Source: Vulcanimicrobiota bacterium (lineage in GTDB: Bacteria; Vulcanimicrobiota; Vulcanimicrobiia; Eremiobacterales; Eremiobacteraceae). Taken from it: DNA of 50,504 nt. Below are positions 33,175 to 41,998 of the stretch, in pieces. Location of the stretch: positions 1-50,504 of the forward strand of contig JABCYQ010000022.1 in NCBI GenBank assembly GCA_013290125.1, in the 5' to 3' direction. The stretch's first letter is position 1; every line of letters starts with the position of its first letter. The translations under genes were made by a program, and so were the position numbers. A model generated the notes under the pieces. That model saw only the letters and a program-made list of their open reading frames with translations. It was not told the origin of the DNA and did no database searches.

Positions 33175-34328
33175 TGCCCGTAGCGATGCAGGATCTGCAA
33201 CAGCCTGTCGTGCGGCAGACCGTACGCGGTGTCGCCGTCGCGCCCGGTCATCGTGGTGCCGGCGAGCAACGCGTTGATCACGGATTCTTCCGTCGCGTCT
33301 TCGGTCGCGTCGAAGACCGGATTGATGTGGTACTGGTCGAGCACCGTAACCTGAAAAGTCCGAGCCTCCGGATAATGCGGCACGACGTTGGCTGTGGAGA
33401 ACGCAATCACGAGATCGCCGCTGCCGGTCATCGCCGTGGCGCCGGTGCGCGCAAGACCGAGTGCCGCGCGTTTGGCCAATCGTTCGAGTTGATCATGGAG
33501 CAGCGGCGCGTCAGTGGCGATGACGATGATGATGGAACCGTTTCCGGGCCGCGGCGCGCGGGGGAGCAGATCTTGGATATTCGCACCGACGGGCGCGCCG
33601 TCGACCATCAGTTGATCGCGTCGCGCGGTGTTCGTGTTGACGAGAACGCCGACCGTGTATCCGCCGTCGGCGGCGGGCAGCACGCGCGAAGCTGTACCGA
33701 TGCCGCCTTTGAATTCAAACGACATCATGCCGGTGCCGCCGCCGACGCCGCCCTGTGCCACCGGTCCGCCGACGGCTGCGTCGAGCGCAGCGACTGCGTC
33801 TTCTGCCGTGTTGTGCCGCCCTTCCTGATCGTTGAGGAATTGATCGTCGCACTCCGCGACGACCGGCAGCGGCACGTCATCTTCGATGCCGATGCTCTGA
33901 TACTGCTTGAGGTACCACGAGATGACGCCGTCGTCGACTCTGCCGACGGAGAGCGTATCCGTAAGCACGACCGGCACTTCCATCCAGCCCGCCTCGTTGA
34001 CCCAATTCGTGCCGGTCATCTCGCCGTTGCCGTTGAGCGCCCAGGCCGCCGCGAACACTTTGCGATGCCAGACGTCGGCCCGGGGCAGTATGGCCGTCAC
34101 GCCGGTTCGAACCGGCCCAACGCCGGGCACGAGTTTGCCTGTGCCGGAGATGTGCGTCACCTGCCCGACGCGCACGCCCGCGACGTCGGTGATCGCATCG
34201 TAGCGGCCCGGCTGCAATCGTCCGATATGGATGCCCAGCGCCGGCGCCTTTACGTACGGTCCGGATGTTGCAAATGGGTTGGCCGCAGCGGCAAGCGTTG
34301 CGGCCAACAAAATAGATGCGATCGTCAT
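33171..34328 (-). CDS. P1-family (DmpA-like) aminopeptidase, exported
   Basis: 385 residues from the ATG at 34328; longer readings run antisense through the SpoIID gene and are rejected. Residues 1-16 are a short signal peptide (M-T-I-A-S-I-L-L-A-A-T-L-A-A-A-A). P1 peptidases are N-terminal-nucleophile enzymes that cut themselves before a serine. The cleavage site G-N-G-S-I-I-I-V-I-A-T-D-A-P-L is conserved, so the serine after that glycine should be the nucleophile. Other family segments: D-V-A-G-V-R-V-G-Q-V-T-H, G-T-G-M-M-S-F-E-F-K-G-G-I-G-T-A-S-R and G-V-L-V-N-T-N. Substrates are typically D-amino or beta-peptides. Divergent from the SpoIID-like gene (76-bp gap). Confidence 0.9.
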   Translation of the reverse strand: MTIASILLAATLAAAANPFATSGPYVKAPALGIHIGRLQPGRYDAITDVAGVRVGQVTHISGTGKLVPGVGPVRTGVTAILPRADVWHRKVFAAAWALNGNGEMTGTNWVNEAGWMEVPVVLTDTLSVGRVDDGVISWYLKQYQSIGIEDDVPLPVVAECDDQFLNDQEGRHNTAEDAVAALDAAVGGPVAQGGVGGGTGMMSFEFKGGIGTASRVLPAADGGYTVGVLVNTNTARRDQLMVDGAPVGANIQDLLPRAPRPGNGSIIIVIATDAPLLHDQLERLAKRAALGLARTGATAMTGSGDLVIAFSTANVVPHYPEARTFQVTVLDQYHINPVFDATEDATEESVINALLAGTTMTGRDGDTAYGLPHDRLLQILHRYGH

Positions 34329-34403
34329 GCAGGTCGTGTTCGTCGCGGCGCGGCAACGCCTCCTGGCCAGGACAACCGCACGGATTGCGCGCACGGAATC
34401 GCG

Positions 34404-35525
34404 ATGCGACGCAGTCTTTTCTTGCAAAGCTCCGGCGCGCTGGCGGTCGCGATAGCGGTCGGCAGAGTGCCTGCCGCGAGCGCTGCCGTCGGACGCACGA
34501 TACGAGTCCGGCTCTTTCGGGGCCGCTCGCTGATCCGGGTCGACGTCAGTGGACCCGGCGCAGGCGGCGTGCCGCAGATCTTCTCGTTCGATGCGAACAC
34601 GACCATCAAGCCAACGCTCATCGGCGGCGGCGTGCCGCTCTCCGTCACCGCGTACGATGCTGATGGGCTCGTCGCATCGCGACGGTACGGCGGCCAGATA
34701 ACGGTGGCTCAGGCCGACGACGGCATACTCATCGTCAACACCGTCGATCTTGAGCAGTACGTGGGCTCGGTGCTCGCGGCCGAGATCAGTCCGAGCTGGC
34801 CCTACGAATCGATCAAGGCGCAGGCGATCGCCGCGCGGACGTTCGCGCTCCATGCATCGCACGCCAAACCGCACGCGTACGATTTGGGCGACGACACATC
34901 GAGCCAAGTCTACAACGGCATGGATAACATCGATCAAAGGCTCGTCGCTGCGGCGCAGGCGACGGCCGGAGTCACGCTCTTATCTGGCACTTCGCCGGCT
35001 GAAGTCTTCTACAGCGCGGCGTGCGGCGGCCACACGGCAAGCGCCGCCGAATTGACGGGCGCAACCGTGCCCGCATATTTGGCTGGAATCGCCGACGCCG
35101 ATTCGGGTGGTCGCGCATACTGCTCGAAAGCGCCATTCTTCAATTGGCAGAACACAGTGAGCGCTGAGTCGATGGCGAGCATCTTCGATCTCGCGACGAG
35201 CGACCTGGCTGGCGTCGACATCGCCGCAACTTGGCCCGATGGGCGGGCGCGCACGATCACGGCGCACCGTCACGGTGGAGCGGACATCGCGATCGGAGGC
35301 CGCACATTCTATGCGAAGGCAGCCTCGGCTCTCGGCTACAAGGTGATCCCGAGCCTGCTCTTCCAGATCCAGCCTGGGCCGGGCGGATATCAGGTGACGG
35401 GCCATGGTCTTGGCCATGGCGTGGGCATGTGCCAGTGGGGTGCGCGCGGCCGCGCGGACGCCGGCATGAGCGCGCAGGCGATATTGACAGCGTATTTCCC
35501 CGGGACGTTGTTCAGCCAGCCGTGA
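34404..35525 (+). CDS. SpoIID/LytB-domain exported protein
   Basis: 373 residues from the ATG at 34404. The N-terminus M-R-R-S-L-F-L-Q-S-S-G-A-L-A-V-A resembles a Tat signal peptide. The SpoIID domain (about 100-370) has V-N-T-V-D-L-E-Q-Y-V-G-S-V-L-A-A-E-I-S-P-S-W-P with the catalytic-type glutamate, then E-S-I-K-A-Q-A-I-A-A-R-T-F-A-L, Y-S-A-A-C-G-G-H-T-A and the terminal G-H-G-L-G-H-G-V-G-M-C-Q-W-G-A-R. SpoIID is a peptidoglycan lytic transglycosylase active on stem-peptide-free glycan; in non-sporulating bacteria it works in cell-wall remodelling. No other sporulation gene is in the window. Confidence 0.9.
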   Translation: MRRSLFLQSSGALAVAIAVGRVPAASAAVGRTIRVRLFRGRSLIRVDVSGPGAGGVPQIFSFDANTTIKPTLIGGGVPLSVTAYDADGLVASRRYGGQITVAQADDGILIVNTVDLEQYVGSVLAAEISPSWPYESIKAQAIAARTFALHASHAKPHAYDLGDDTSSQVYNGMDNIDQRLVAAAQATAGVTLLSGTSPAEVFYSAACGGHTASAAELTGATVPAYLAGIADADSGGRAYCSKAPFFNWQNTVSAESMASIFDLATSDLAGVDIAATWPDGRARTITAHRHGGADIAIGGRTFYAKAASALGYKVIPSLLFQIQPGPGGYQVTGHGLGHGVGMCQWGARGRADAGMSAQAILTAYFPGTLFSQP

Positions 35526-35614
35526 CTGCGCTCACAGAGCGCTCTTCTTCGGCTTTCGCGTGTGATGACACGGCAGTGTGCCATGTCGTATGAGCGGAGG
35601 GCATCCGCACCGCC

Positions 35615-36652
35615 ATGGACTTCGACCCGCAATTCAGCGGCGCGACGCCGCGCGCTTACGGCTCAGACGAGCTGGAACAACATCTGCGTGCACTCGCGCA
35701 GACGGCGGTTTCGCTCGCACGCGACATCGACGCCGAGACGATGCTCTCGTGCGCTTTGCGCGCATGCGCGTCGAGCTGCCACGCATCGCGTGCGGTGATC
35801 CTGACGCGCGACTCGCGCGACGGCTCGCTGCACGGCATAGTTCCGGCGCTCGGTGTCGCCGACGAGGATGCGCTCGGCCTCCATGTCTCGCCCGACGAAT
35901 GCGAGACGACGAAAGCAGCCTTGGAAAGCGGCGTCACGGCGTTCGGCGAATCTGCCGGCAATGTTGACTCGACGCCAAAAGTCGTGCGCAGATTCCGCGC
36001 CCGCGATTGGATGGCCGCACCGGTGACGTCAGGCCGCGATATCGCCGGCGTGCTCTATCTCATGGACAAAGATGCCGGCTTCGGCACGTTCAACGCGCTC
36101 GATGTCGCCTTCGTACGAACGGCGATCGGCCTGCTTGGCGGAGCGCTGCAAGGGCTGCGCGTTCGCGACCGCATTCCGTCTTCGGTCGTCGGCAACGTCG
36201 CCGGACTCGTGGGACAAGACGGTTTCGAAGAAGTCGTCGGTCTGGAAGTCGAGCGCGCGGAGCGCCTCGGCCACCCGCTTGGTTGCGCCGTGATCGAAGT
36301 CGTCGATTTCGCCAATATCCTCGAGGCGCACGGGCCGCAAGCCGCGGACGTGGTGATGCGCCACTTGGGTCAGACGCTTGCCAAGCACGTGCGACAGATC
36401 GACGTGCTCGCGCGTTACGATGATCGACGGATCGTCGCGCTGATGCCGGGAACACCTGGTGATGTCGCGCGAGTCGTCGTGCGTCGGCTCGACGCGCAAG
36501 TGTCGCGCATCTCGTGGCCCAAGATCGGGAAGATCTCTTTGCGCTTCGGCGTCGCTTCATATCCCGAAGAGACGAAGACCGCGCACGAGCTCGTTGCGAC
36601 GACGCTCAAAGCGGCCGCGACCGCCAATCAAGAAAACTCCGGCGCCGCCTAA
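35615..36652 (+). CDS. GAF protein with degenerate GGDEF domain
   Basis: 345 residues. Residues about 25-180 form a GAF sensor domain (A-S-R-A-V-I-L-T-R-D...W-M-A-A-P-V-T-S-G-R-D-I-A-G-V-L-Y-L-M-D-K). Residues 195-340 match a GGDEF fold in length and order (V-G-Q-D-G-F-E-E-V-V, then V-M-R-H-L-G-Q-T-L-A-K-H-V-R-Q-I-D-V-L-A-R-Y-D-D-R-R-I-V-A-L). The catalytic loop reads R-Y-D-D-R-R-I-V where G-G-D-E-F is expected, and no allosteric R-x-x-D site is obvious. It should therefore not make cyclic di-GMP and may act as a sensor or GTP-binding regulator. The upstream gap from the SpoIID gene is 89 bp. Confidence 0.72.
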   Translation: MDFDPQFSGATPRAYGSDELEQHLRALAQTAVSLARDIDAETMLSCALRACASSCHASRAVILTRDSRDGSLHGIVPALGVADEDALGLHVSPDECETTKAALESGVTAFGESAGNVDSTPKVVRRFRARDWMAAPVTSGRDIAGVLYLMDKDAGFGTFNALDVAFVRTAIGLLGGALQGLRVRDRIPSSVVGNVAGLVGQDGFEEVVGLEVERAERLGHPLGCAVIEVVDFANILEAHGPQAADVVMRHLGQTLAKHVRQIDVLARYDDRRIVALMPGTPGDVARVVVRRLDAQVSRISWPKIGKISLRFGVASYPEETKTAHELVATTLKAAATANQENSGAA

Positions 36653-36682
36653 CCAATTTTGACTGAACCGCGCGATTTCACT

Positions 36683-36746
36683 GAAGGGGCCGACTTTATG
36701 TCGGCCCACGCTACGCTTGCTGGGCCGACATAAAGTCGGCCCCTTC
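36683..36746. repeat. REP-like inverted pair, copy D
   Basis: Units at 36683-36707 and, inverted, 36722-36746, exact reverse complements of each other, with a 14-bp spacer. Lies between convergent genes; the right unit ends 5 bp from the stop codon of the PBP4-like gene. Confidence 0.88.
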
Positions 36747-36751
36747 TGCAA

Positions 36752-38341
36752 CTACATCGTCGAGATCTTCGCCAGCAAATCGTCCTCCGCGCGCCAGATC
36801 GAGTCCAACGAGCCATCCCAGTTGTTCACGATGAACACGTAGATCACGACCCCGTGATGCTTCGTCAGCACGTATCCCGCGAGGCTGCTCACGCCACCGA
36901 TGTAGCCATCTTTTCCAAGGACGCGGCCGAGCGCGTCCGGCGCTAGATCGCGCACACGGACAGTGCCTTCTACGCCTACGCGCGGCAGCAGATTTTGGAT
37001 CGCGGGTCCGGAGGCGTCCGTCGCGAGGCGTCGCAGCACAGCCGCAAGCGCACGCGGCGTGATCCGATCCGACGCGGACAATCCGGACGCGTCTTTCAGT
37101 GCGACGCCATCTTGAGGCGCGTCGATTCCGGCTAAAAATGCGTGCTCGCGCGCGATGCCATTCGAAAGCGTTCCGATTCCAGCGACGTGCGCTCCGACGA
37201 CCCGCACGAGTTGCTCGGCGATATGATTGTCGCTGTCGAACAGCATGCGGCGGATGATCGCGCTCAAGGGGCGAGATTGCTTGGACCAGAGCGCGGTCGC
37301 AGCGGCAGGCGCGGCGCCGACTCGCGCGACGCCGCCGACGTCGATTCCGTCGGACTGAAACATCGTGCGCAAGGCGTTTGCCGCGCTCGCTTCGGGATGC
37401 GCGAGGCTGCGCCAATACTTCTGCGGTGCACCATTCGGTATGTCACCGGAAACATGGAAGCTGTCGGTGCCCGGAAGGGGATCGATGCGTAGCGTGTTCT
37501 CGCCGTCGGCTGACACCGTGCGCACGTCGCCAAGAATAGGCCCGACGAGATTCGTAGGATCGACGCGTACGTCAGCAGCGCCGCCTGCGGGATCGGGCGT
37601 GATCGTGAACTGCGCCGTGCCGCCGTCCAAAGTTACGGCGCTTGTCGGCGCGGCGTAGCCATACTCAAGATCGTCCGCTTCCCAGGTCGGATCCACGTTG
37701 TCCGAGCCGAACAGACTTCCATCGGCGACCACGTCGCCCGTGATCTTTAGGACCCCTTGGTCGCGAATCGCGTTCACTGCCACGCGCAGGTCGTGACTCG
37801 TCAGTTCTGGGTCGCCGCTGCCGACGAGCCAGACGGAACCGGCGATCGCGCCGGTCTGCGGGGCGGCATCCGTGACGACGCGCGTGGTAAATCGATAGGA
37901 AAGACCAAGGTCGTGCAATGCGGTCGCCGCGATGACGAACTTCTCGACCGAGGCCGGCGTCAGCGACATCGCCGCGTTGCGAGAGTACAAAACCGATCCG
38001 TCGCGAGCCGATTCGATCACGATGCCGGTCTGCGACGGAAAAGCGGGATCGCCGAACGTATCGACTGCCATCGTATGGAGCGCACGCCGCGAGTGATCGG
38101 TCCACGCTGCGCCGTGCCGAACGGCTGCGTTTGCGTCGACGTGCGAAACCTGCAAAGCCGACGCGGCTGGAGGCAACACGGTTGGAGCGCGCCGCGCCGC
38201 CACGGCGCGAGAAATCGCAACGGCCCCGATCGCGATCGCCGCAACGGCGGCAACCCATAGGATAAGTCGAAGCCATCTGAAGCGCTTGCGATGACGTCGC
38301 GCTCGGTATGGGTTCGGCGCGTCAGGCCGACGAACGCCCAC
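36752..38341 (-). CDS. D-alanyl-D-alanine carboxypeptidase/endopeptidase, PBP4 (S13) family
   Basis: 529 residues with a cytoplasmic basic tail and one N-terminal membrane anchor (about 24-45). Acts on cross-linked peptidoglycan in the periplasm. The first motif S131-V-E-K134 (T-P-A-S-V-E-K-F) and the second S370-D-N372 are intact. The typical large insertion domain lies between them, and D-A-S-G-L-S-A-S-D-R-I-T matches the family. The third motif, normally K-T-G, reads K477-D-G479 in an otherwise conserved G-K-D-G-Y-I-G-G-V-S-S-L-A-G-Y. Loss of the threonine could change or reduce activity. The start overlaps the preceding glycosylase gene by 20 bp, so the two are co-translated. Confidence 0.88.
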   Translation of the reverse strand: MGVRRPDAPNPYRARRHRKRFRWLRLILWVAAVAAIAIGAVAISRAVAARRAPTVLPPAASALQVSHVDANAAVRHGAAWTDHSRRALHTMAVDTFGDPAFPSQTGIVIESARDGSVLYSRNAAMSLTPASVEKFVIAATALHDLGLSYRFTTRVVTDAAPQTGAIAGSVWLVGSGDPELTSHDLRVAVNAIRDQGVLKITGDVVADGSLFGSDNVDPTWEADDLEYGYAAPTSAVTLDGGTAQFTITPDPAGGAADVRVDPTNLVGPILGDVRTVSADGENTLRIDPLPGTDSFHVSGDIPNGAPQKYWRSLAHPEASAANALRTMFQSDGIDVGGVARVGAAPAAATALWSKQSRPLSAIIRRMLFDSDNHIAEQLVRVVGAHVAGIGTLSNGIAREHAFLAGIDAPQDGVALKDASGLSASDRITPRALAAVLRRLATDASGPAIQNLLPRVGVEGTVRVRDLAPDALGRVLGKDGYIGGVSSLAGYVLTKHHGVVIYVFIVNNWDGSLDSIWRAEDDLLAKISTM

Positions 38342-39275
38342 TCGCGTCTTCCCACCAGGCGAGCTGCGCTTCCCAGCGCGCGAACCAGTAGACGAGTGAT
38401 TGCCACTTGCCGAACTCCGCGAATCTGCGGCGGATCTGCTTCTCCGTTGGTCGCTTGCCGTTGAAGAGTTCGCGCTTCGCGTAGGCGTAGGTCGCGCTAT
38501 CGATCGAGATATGCGCGTAGTGGCCGAGAAGATTCATCAAGAAGTGCGCGGACGATTTGCCCACGCCTTTGATCTGCACGAGCGCCTTGTAGAGCACTTC
38601 GTCATCTCCGCTCACCGCTAATGCCTCGATCTCAGCGAGACCCGCTTCGCCGGCGGCGTGCTTACGCGCGAGCTCGACGATGTACGGCGAGCGATATCCC
38701 GCGCGTACGCGCGTGCGCAGGTAGCGCTCGCCGGCTTTTGCGATCTGCGCCGCCGTTGGCCATGCGCGCAAGGTCGGATCCGCCGGGCAATGATCGCCCA
38801 ACTCCGCGAGCCGGTTGATCATCACGACCGCTTGCTTCCAAACGACGTTCGTTCCCAGAATCGTTTTGACGACGTCCTCGAAGAGCGATGAGGCGCGCAT
38901 GCAGCGGCCGGCGCCGTGGCGCAGCGCTGCCGCAAGCTCTGGCCGCGAGGCGCAGAGCGCGTAGAAGCCGCGCAGGTCTTCCTCTGCGTGAAGCATCGTA
39001 GAGCAGCGCCGCGTGATCTCGCGCACTACGTCGGAATCTTGCGCGCTTTCGCCCGCGATCTCAATGCGAAGATCGACATGTCCCCGCTTTTTGGACTTCT
39101 GCTCTGACATCTCGACGAGCATGGCGCGTCCATCGACGAGTCGTTCAGCGCGCTGCAAAACGCCGCGCTCGTGCTGCCAGCGAAACGGCAACGTCTGATA
39201 CCAACCGTGCGAAATGACTGTTGAGAAGAGACCGAACGGTTTTCTGATCGTAAGTTCAGTTGTGGCGCGCTGCAT
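38322..39275 (-). CDS. HhH-GPD superfamily DNA glycosylase, probably monofunctional
   Basis: 317 residues. A beta-rich N-terminal domain (about 1-95) precedes an all-helical glycosylase domain, the layout of OGG1/AlkA-type enzymes. The helix-hairpin-helix is L-V-Q-I-K-G-V-G-K-S-S-A-H-F-L, followed about 15 residues on by the catalytic-type aspartate in I-S-I-D-S-A-T-Y. At the position of the endonuclease III lysine (G-V-G-R-K-T-A) this protein has serine (G-V-G-K-S-S-A), so it should lack lyase activity. It removes damaged bases; substrate not predictable. Start overlaps the stop of the TonB-C gene by one base (TGATG). Confidence 0.75.
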   Translation of the reverse strand: MQRATTELTIRKPFGLFSTVISHGWYQTLPFRWQHERGVLQRAERLVDGRAMLVEMSEQKSKKRGHVDLRIEIAGESAQDSDVVREITRRCSTMLHAEEDLRGFYALCASRPELAAALRHGAGRCMRASSLFEDVVKTILGTNVVWKQAVVMINRLAELGDHCPADPTLRAWPTAAQIAKAGERYLRTRVRAGYRSPYIVELARKHAAGEAGLAEIEALAVSGDDEVLYKALVQIKGVGKSSAHFLMNLLGHYAHISIDSATYAYAKRELFNGKRPTEKQIRRRFAEFGKWQSLVYWFARWEAQLAWWEDASGRSSA

Positions 39276-40774
39276 CAGATCTCGAGCACGTAATCGATCT
39301 GAAACGTCTCCGTAACGATGCTTCCGTCGGCGTTGAGCGGAACGATGTACTTACTCGCCATCGCCGCATCAAGCGCGGCTTTCGCGTATGCCGGCGACGC
39401 TGATCCATTATCCAGATAAGCGACGAGGGGTGTTCCGTCTTGTGCAACGCGTACCGTCACTCCCATAGTCACGGAGCCCCTCGACCGGTCCTCGTCCGAG
39501 GGTTTATACGCAGGCCATGCGATGGTCGCAAACTGCGCGGGCATGTCCGATTGGATTTCGGGGGCAGTCACCCAGGGACTGGCAGTCGTAGCGTATTCGA
39601 CAAGGGCGTCCTGTCGCACAGTGTTGTTCGCGCCGAACGCCTCGGAGTGGCACACCGCCGCTTTGCCCGCTAGTGTATCCTGCGTAGAAGTGATCCGTAG
39701 CGTGGTTACAGGCGGCCCCAACCAATAAAGCACACCGCCTTGGGAAACCTGGTCGTCGAATTTATCGTCGGCTACGGCATGCAGCGGCCACTGCACGGTA
39801 GTCGAATCGGAAGAAGTGCCTACAGCAATCGTCGACAAACCGTCTCCCGCACGTTGTCTGTGTAGATCGATGTCGTAGAGATGGATAGCGCCGCCAGATG
39901 CTCCGGTCAAAAGTTGAGCGTTAGCGAATGCGACTGGGCAATTCTGAAAAAGAATCTGATCCAGATCGTATCTGCCACTTCCCGCTGCGAAGCGGAAGGC
40001 ATAAATCACCTTGTATTCTTGACTAACCGGCACGTCTTCGAAGAGCGTCGGCCTGTACTTGCTCTGCGCGGCAGCGGCCATAGCCGAGTCATCGAGCGCT
40101 TTGGAGCCGGACGAGCTGTCGATCGACTCTTTTGCTAGGCTTCCGTCAGCGGCGATGCGTATTAGGACAGAAACGTCCCCCGTGACGTTTTGGTCCTGTG
40201 CCATCTGGGGATAGTCAGGCAGCGCTTTGCGTTTGAATGCGGCTTCCGTGATCTCGGAATCCGACGCGGATCGCTTGGCCGCTACGGCAACGATATCGAC
40301 TCCGACCTGCTGCGGATCGGAAAAGGTCACAATTGCTGTAGTCCGCGACGCATCGAGAGGACCGTCGCCCGCTTTGCCAACCGCCCGTTCGTTCGAGGCA
40401 CATTTCGCGTCGTTGCCATCGACGTTGCGCGCTGACACGACAGACGCCGAGATGACATCGTCCGAGGGTCGGTCGAAGACCGCTAGCGCGAATGCTCCGC
40501 TCGTGCCGCCCACGAATTTCAACGCGTCGACTGGCTGCACGATGGGTTGGCCACCGCGCAACGTGAGCTGCACCGACGCATGCGTCGGTGCACGCCCAGG
40601 TCCTGCCAGCGACGAAAACCAGAGCGCGTAGTGATAGGCGCTGCCTGAAATGCTTCGGCCTTCGAGCGTGACGGCTGAAACGGAGATCGGGCATTGATCG
40701 GCTAGTGCCGTCCTTGGTAAGAATGCGAAGAGCATCAGCGCGAAAACAACTGCAGCGATTGGCCGCTCTCGCAT
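39275..40774 (-). CDS. Exported protein with two TonB C-terminal domains
   Basis: 499 residues. Signal peptide 1-25 (R-E-R-P-I-A-A-V-V-F-A-L-M-L-F-A-F-L...A-L-A-D). After about 170 unrecognised residues comes a TonB C-terminal domain (about 183-268: P-D-Y-P-Q-M-A-Q-D-Q-N-V-T-G-D-V-S-V-L-I, then G-S-K-A-L-D-D-S-A-M-A-A-A). A second, more diverged copy ends the protein (about 415-499: G-S-V-T-M-G-V-T-V-R-V-A-Q-D-G-T-P...A-Y-A-K-A-A-L-D-A-A). There is no separate N-terminal anchor and no ExbB/ExbD gene nearby, so it is not an ordinary TonB. First gene of an overlapping operon with the glycosylase and PBP4-like genes. Confidence 0.75.
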   Translation of the reverse strand: MRERPIAAVVFALMLFAFLPRTALADQCPISVSAVTLEGRSISGSAYHYALWFSSLAGPGRAPTHASVQLTLRGGQPIVQPVDALKFVGGTSGAFALAVFDRPSDDVISASVVSARNVDGNDAKCASNERAVGKAGDGPLDASRTTAIVTFSDPQQVGVDIVAVAAKRSASDSEITEAAFKRKALPDYPQMAQDQNVTGDVSVLIRIAADGSLAKESIDSSSGSKALDDSAMAAAAQSKYRPTLFEDVPVSQEYKVIYAFRFAAGSGRYDLDQILFQNCPVAFANAQLLTGASGGAIHLYDIDLHRQRAGDGLSTIAVGTSSDSTTVQWPLHAVADDKFDDQVSQGGVLYWLGPPVTTLRITSTQDTLAGKAAVCHSEAFGANNTVRQDALVEYATTASPWVTAPEIQSDMPAQFATIAWPAYKPSDEDRSRGSVTMGVTVRVAQDGTPLVAYLDNGSASPAYAKAALDAAMASKYIVPLNADGSIVTETFQIDYVLEI

Positions 40775-40868
40775 CGGACGACCGTCCCTTCTCCAGGCAA
40801 GTGTTTTGCCGGCCTGCCGATTCGCTGTGCCGCAGGCTCGCCCCGCTCACGAGCGGAACTTCGAGCCG

Positions 40869-41861
40869 ATGCACTCTGGTTCAACGGGTCACGACGCGCA
40901 TGCCGTAGAGCACGGCCGCGAACTAGCGAAGCGAGTCCTCAGCGGCGATTGGCGATCTCTCGCACGGGCGATCACCGTGATCGAGAACGATGAAGCGGCA
41001 GCCGATGCGCTGGCCGCCGCGCTCTATCCAAAGACCGGCCACGCGCACGTGATCGGCATAACCGGACCACCGGGCTCTGGGAAGAGCACGATCGTCGACG
41101 TCCTGGTGAAAGTGATCCGCGACCAGGGCATGACGGTCGGCGTCGTCGCAGTGGATCCGTCGAGTCCGTTCACGGGTGGCGCGGTGCTGGGTGATCGCGT
41201 TCGGATGCAGCGCCACGCTGGCGACGCCGGCGTCTTCATCCGCAGTATGGCGTCGCGCAAACAGGCAGGCGGACTCGCTCCGGCCACGCGCGATGTCATC
41301 CGCGCGCTCGACGCATTTGGCCGCGATGTCATCATCGTCGAGACGGTCGGCGTCGGCCAAGTCGAGCTCGACATCATGAAAGTGGCCGACACCGTTGTCG
41401 TTGTCACCGTGCCGGGTCTCGGCGATGGCGTTCAGACGATCAAAGCTGGCCTTTTGGAGATCGCGGACATCTTCGTCGTCAACATGGCCGATCGACCGGG
41501 CGCCAATCAGAGCGTGAGCGACTTGAAGATCATGTTGACGCTTGGCGGCGCAGAAGAGCGCCGACGCCGTTGGAAACCGCCGGTGATTCAGACCGTCGCG
41601 ACCGCGGGTACAGGAATCGCAGAGCTCTGGGAGCGCATCCTTGAACACCGCCGCGTGCTGCAGGCCGATGAGCGCATGGGTCGGTCACACGATCGACTGC
41701 GCGCCGAAGTCGTGGAGGCTGTGCAGCATCGCGTGGGCACGATCGTGAGCGAGCAGATGTCGAGAAATGGCTCGATGGAGCCCGTGCTTGCCGCCGTGCT
41801 GCGACGCGAACTAGACCCGCGAACGGCTGCATCTACCATCATCGCCCAGCACTTCAAGTAA
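40869..41861 (+). CDS. meaB: Methylmalonyl-CoA mutase-associated GTPase MeaB (ArgK type)
   Basis: 330 residues from the ATG at 40869. G3E/SIMIBI-class GTPase that protects adenosylcobalamin-dependent methylmalonyl-CoA mutase and gates cofactor loading. P-loop G-P-P-G-S-G-K-S-T, Walker B-type V-D-P-S-S-P-F-T-G-G-A-V-L-G-D-R-V-R-M, E-T-V-G-V-G-Q-V-E and N-M-A-D (the family's N-K-A-D equivalent, with methionine). The C-terminal helices serve dimerisation. No mutase gene (mutA/mutB, mcm) is in the window. The MeaB-type segment A-S-R-K-Q-A-G-G-L-A-P-A-T is preserved. Confidence 0.93.
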   Translation: MHSGSTGHDAHAVEHGRELAKRVLSGDWRSLARAITVIENDEAAADALAAALYPKTGHAHVIGITGPPGSGKSTIVDVLVKVIRDQGMTVGVVAVDPSSPFTGGAVLGDRVRMQRHAGDAGVFIRSMASRKQAGGLAPATRDVIRALDAFGRDVIIVETVGVGQVELDIMKVADTVVVVTVPGLGDGVQTIKAGLLEIADIFVVNMADRPGANQSVSDLKIMLTLGGAEERRRRWKPPVIQTVATAGTGIAELWERILEHRRVLQADERMGRSHDRLRAEVVEAVQHRVGTIVSEQMSRNGSMEPVLAAVLRRELDPRTAASTIIAQHFK

Positions 41862-41998
41862 GGCGTCCCGGCGAGCGGAATAACTGCCCGCACAATTGGG
41901 AAATAAGTTTCAAAAGGCTTTAGCATGGATAGAAGAAACTTGCTACGCGGCGAGGTCAGTAGGCCGCAATCCAATTGCCGACTTGTGAGGAGTACTCG

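Noticed and set aside
33153-34403. Long plus-strand frame preceding the SpoIID-like gene
   Set aside because: It is antisense to the P1 peptidase, Arg/His-rich and shows no family match; the real start is the ATG at 34404 with a signal peptide.
36557-36751. Minus-strand 64-codon frame
   Set aside because: Lies mainly in repeat copy D; its residues are repeat translation.
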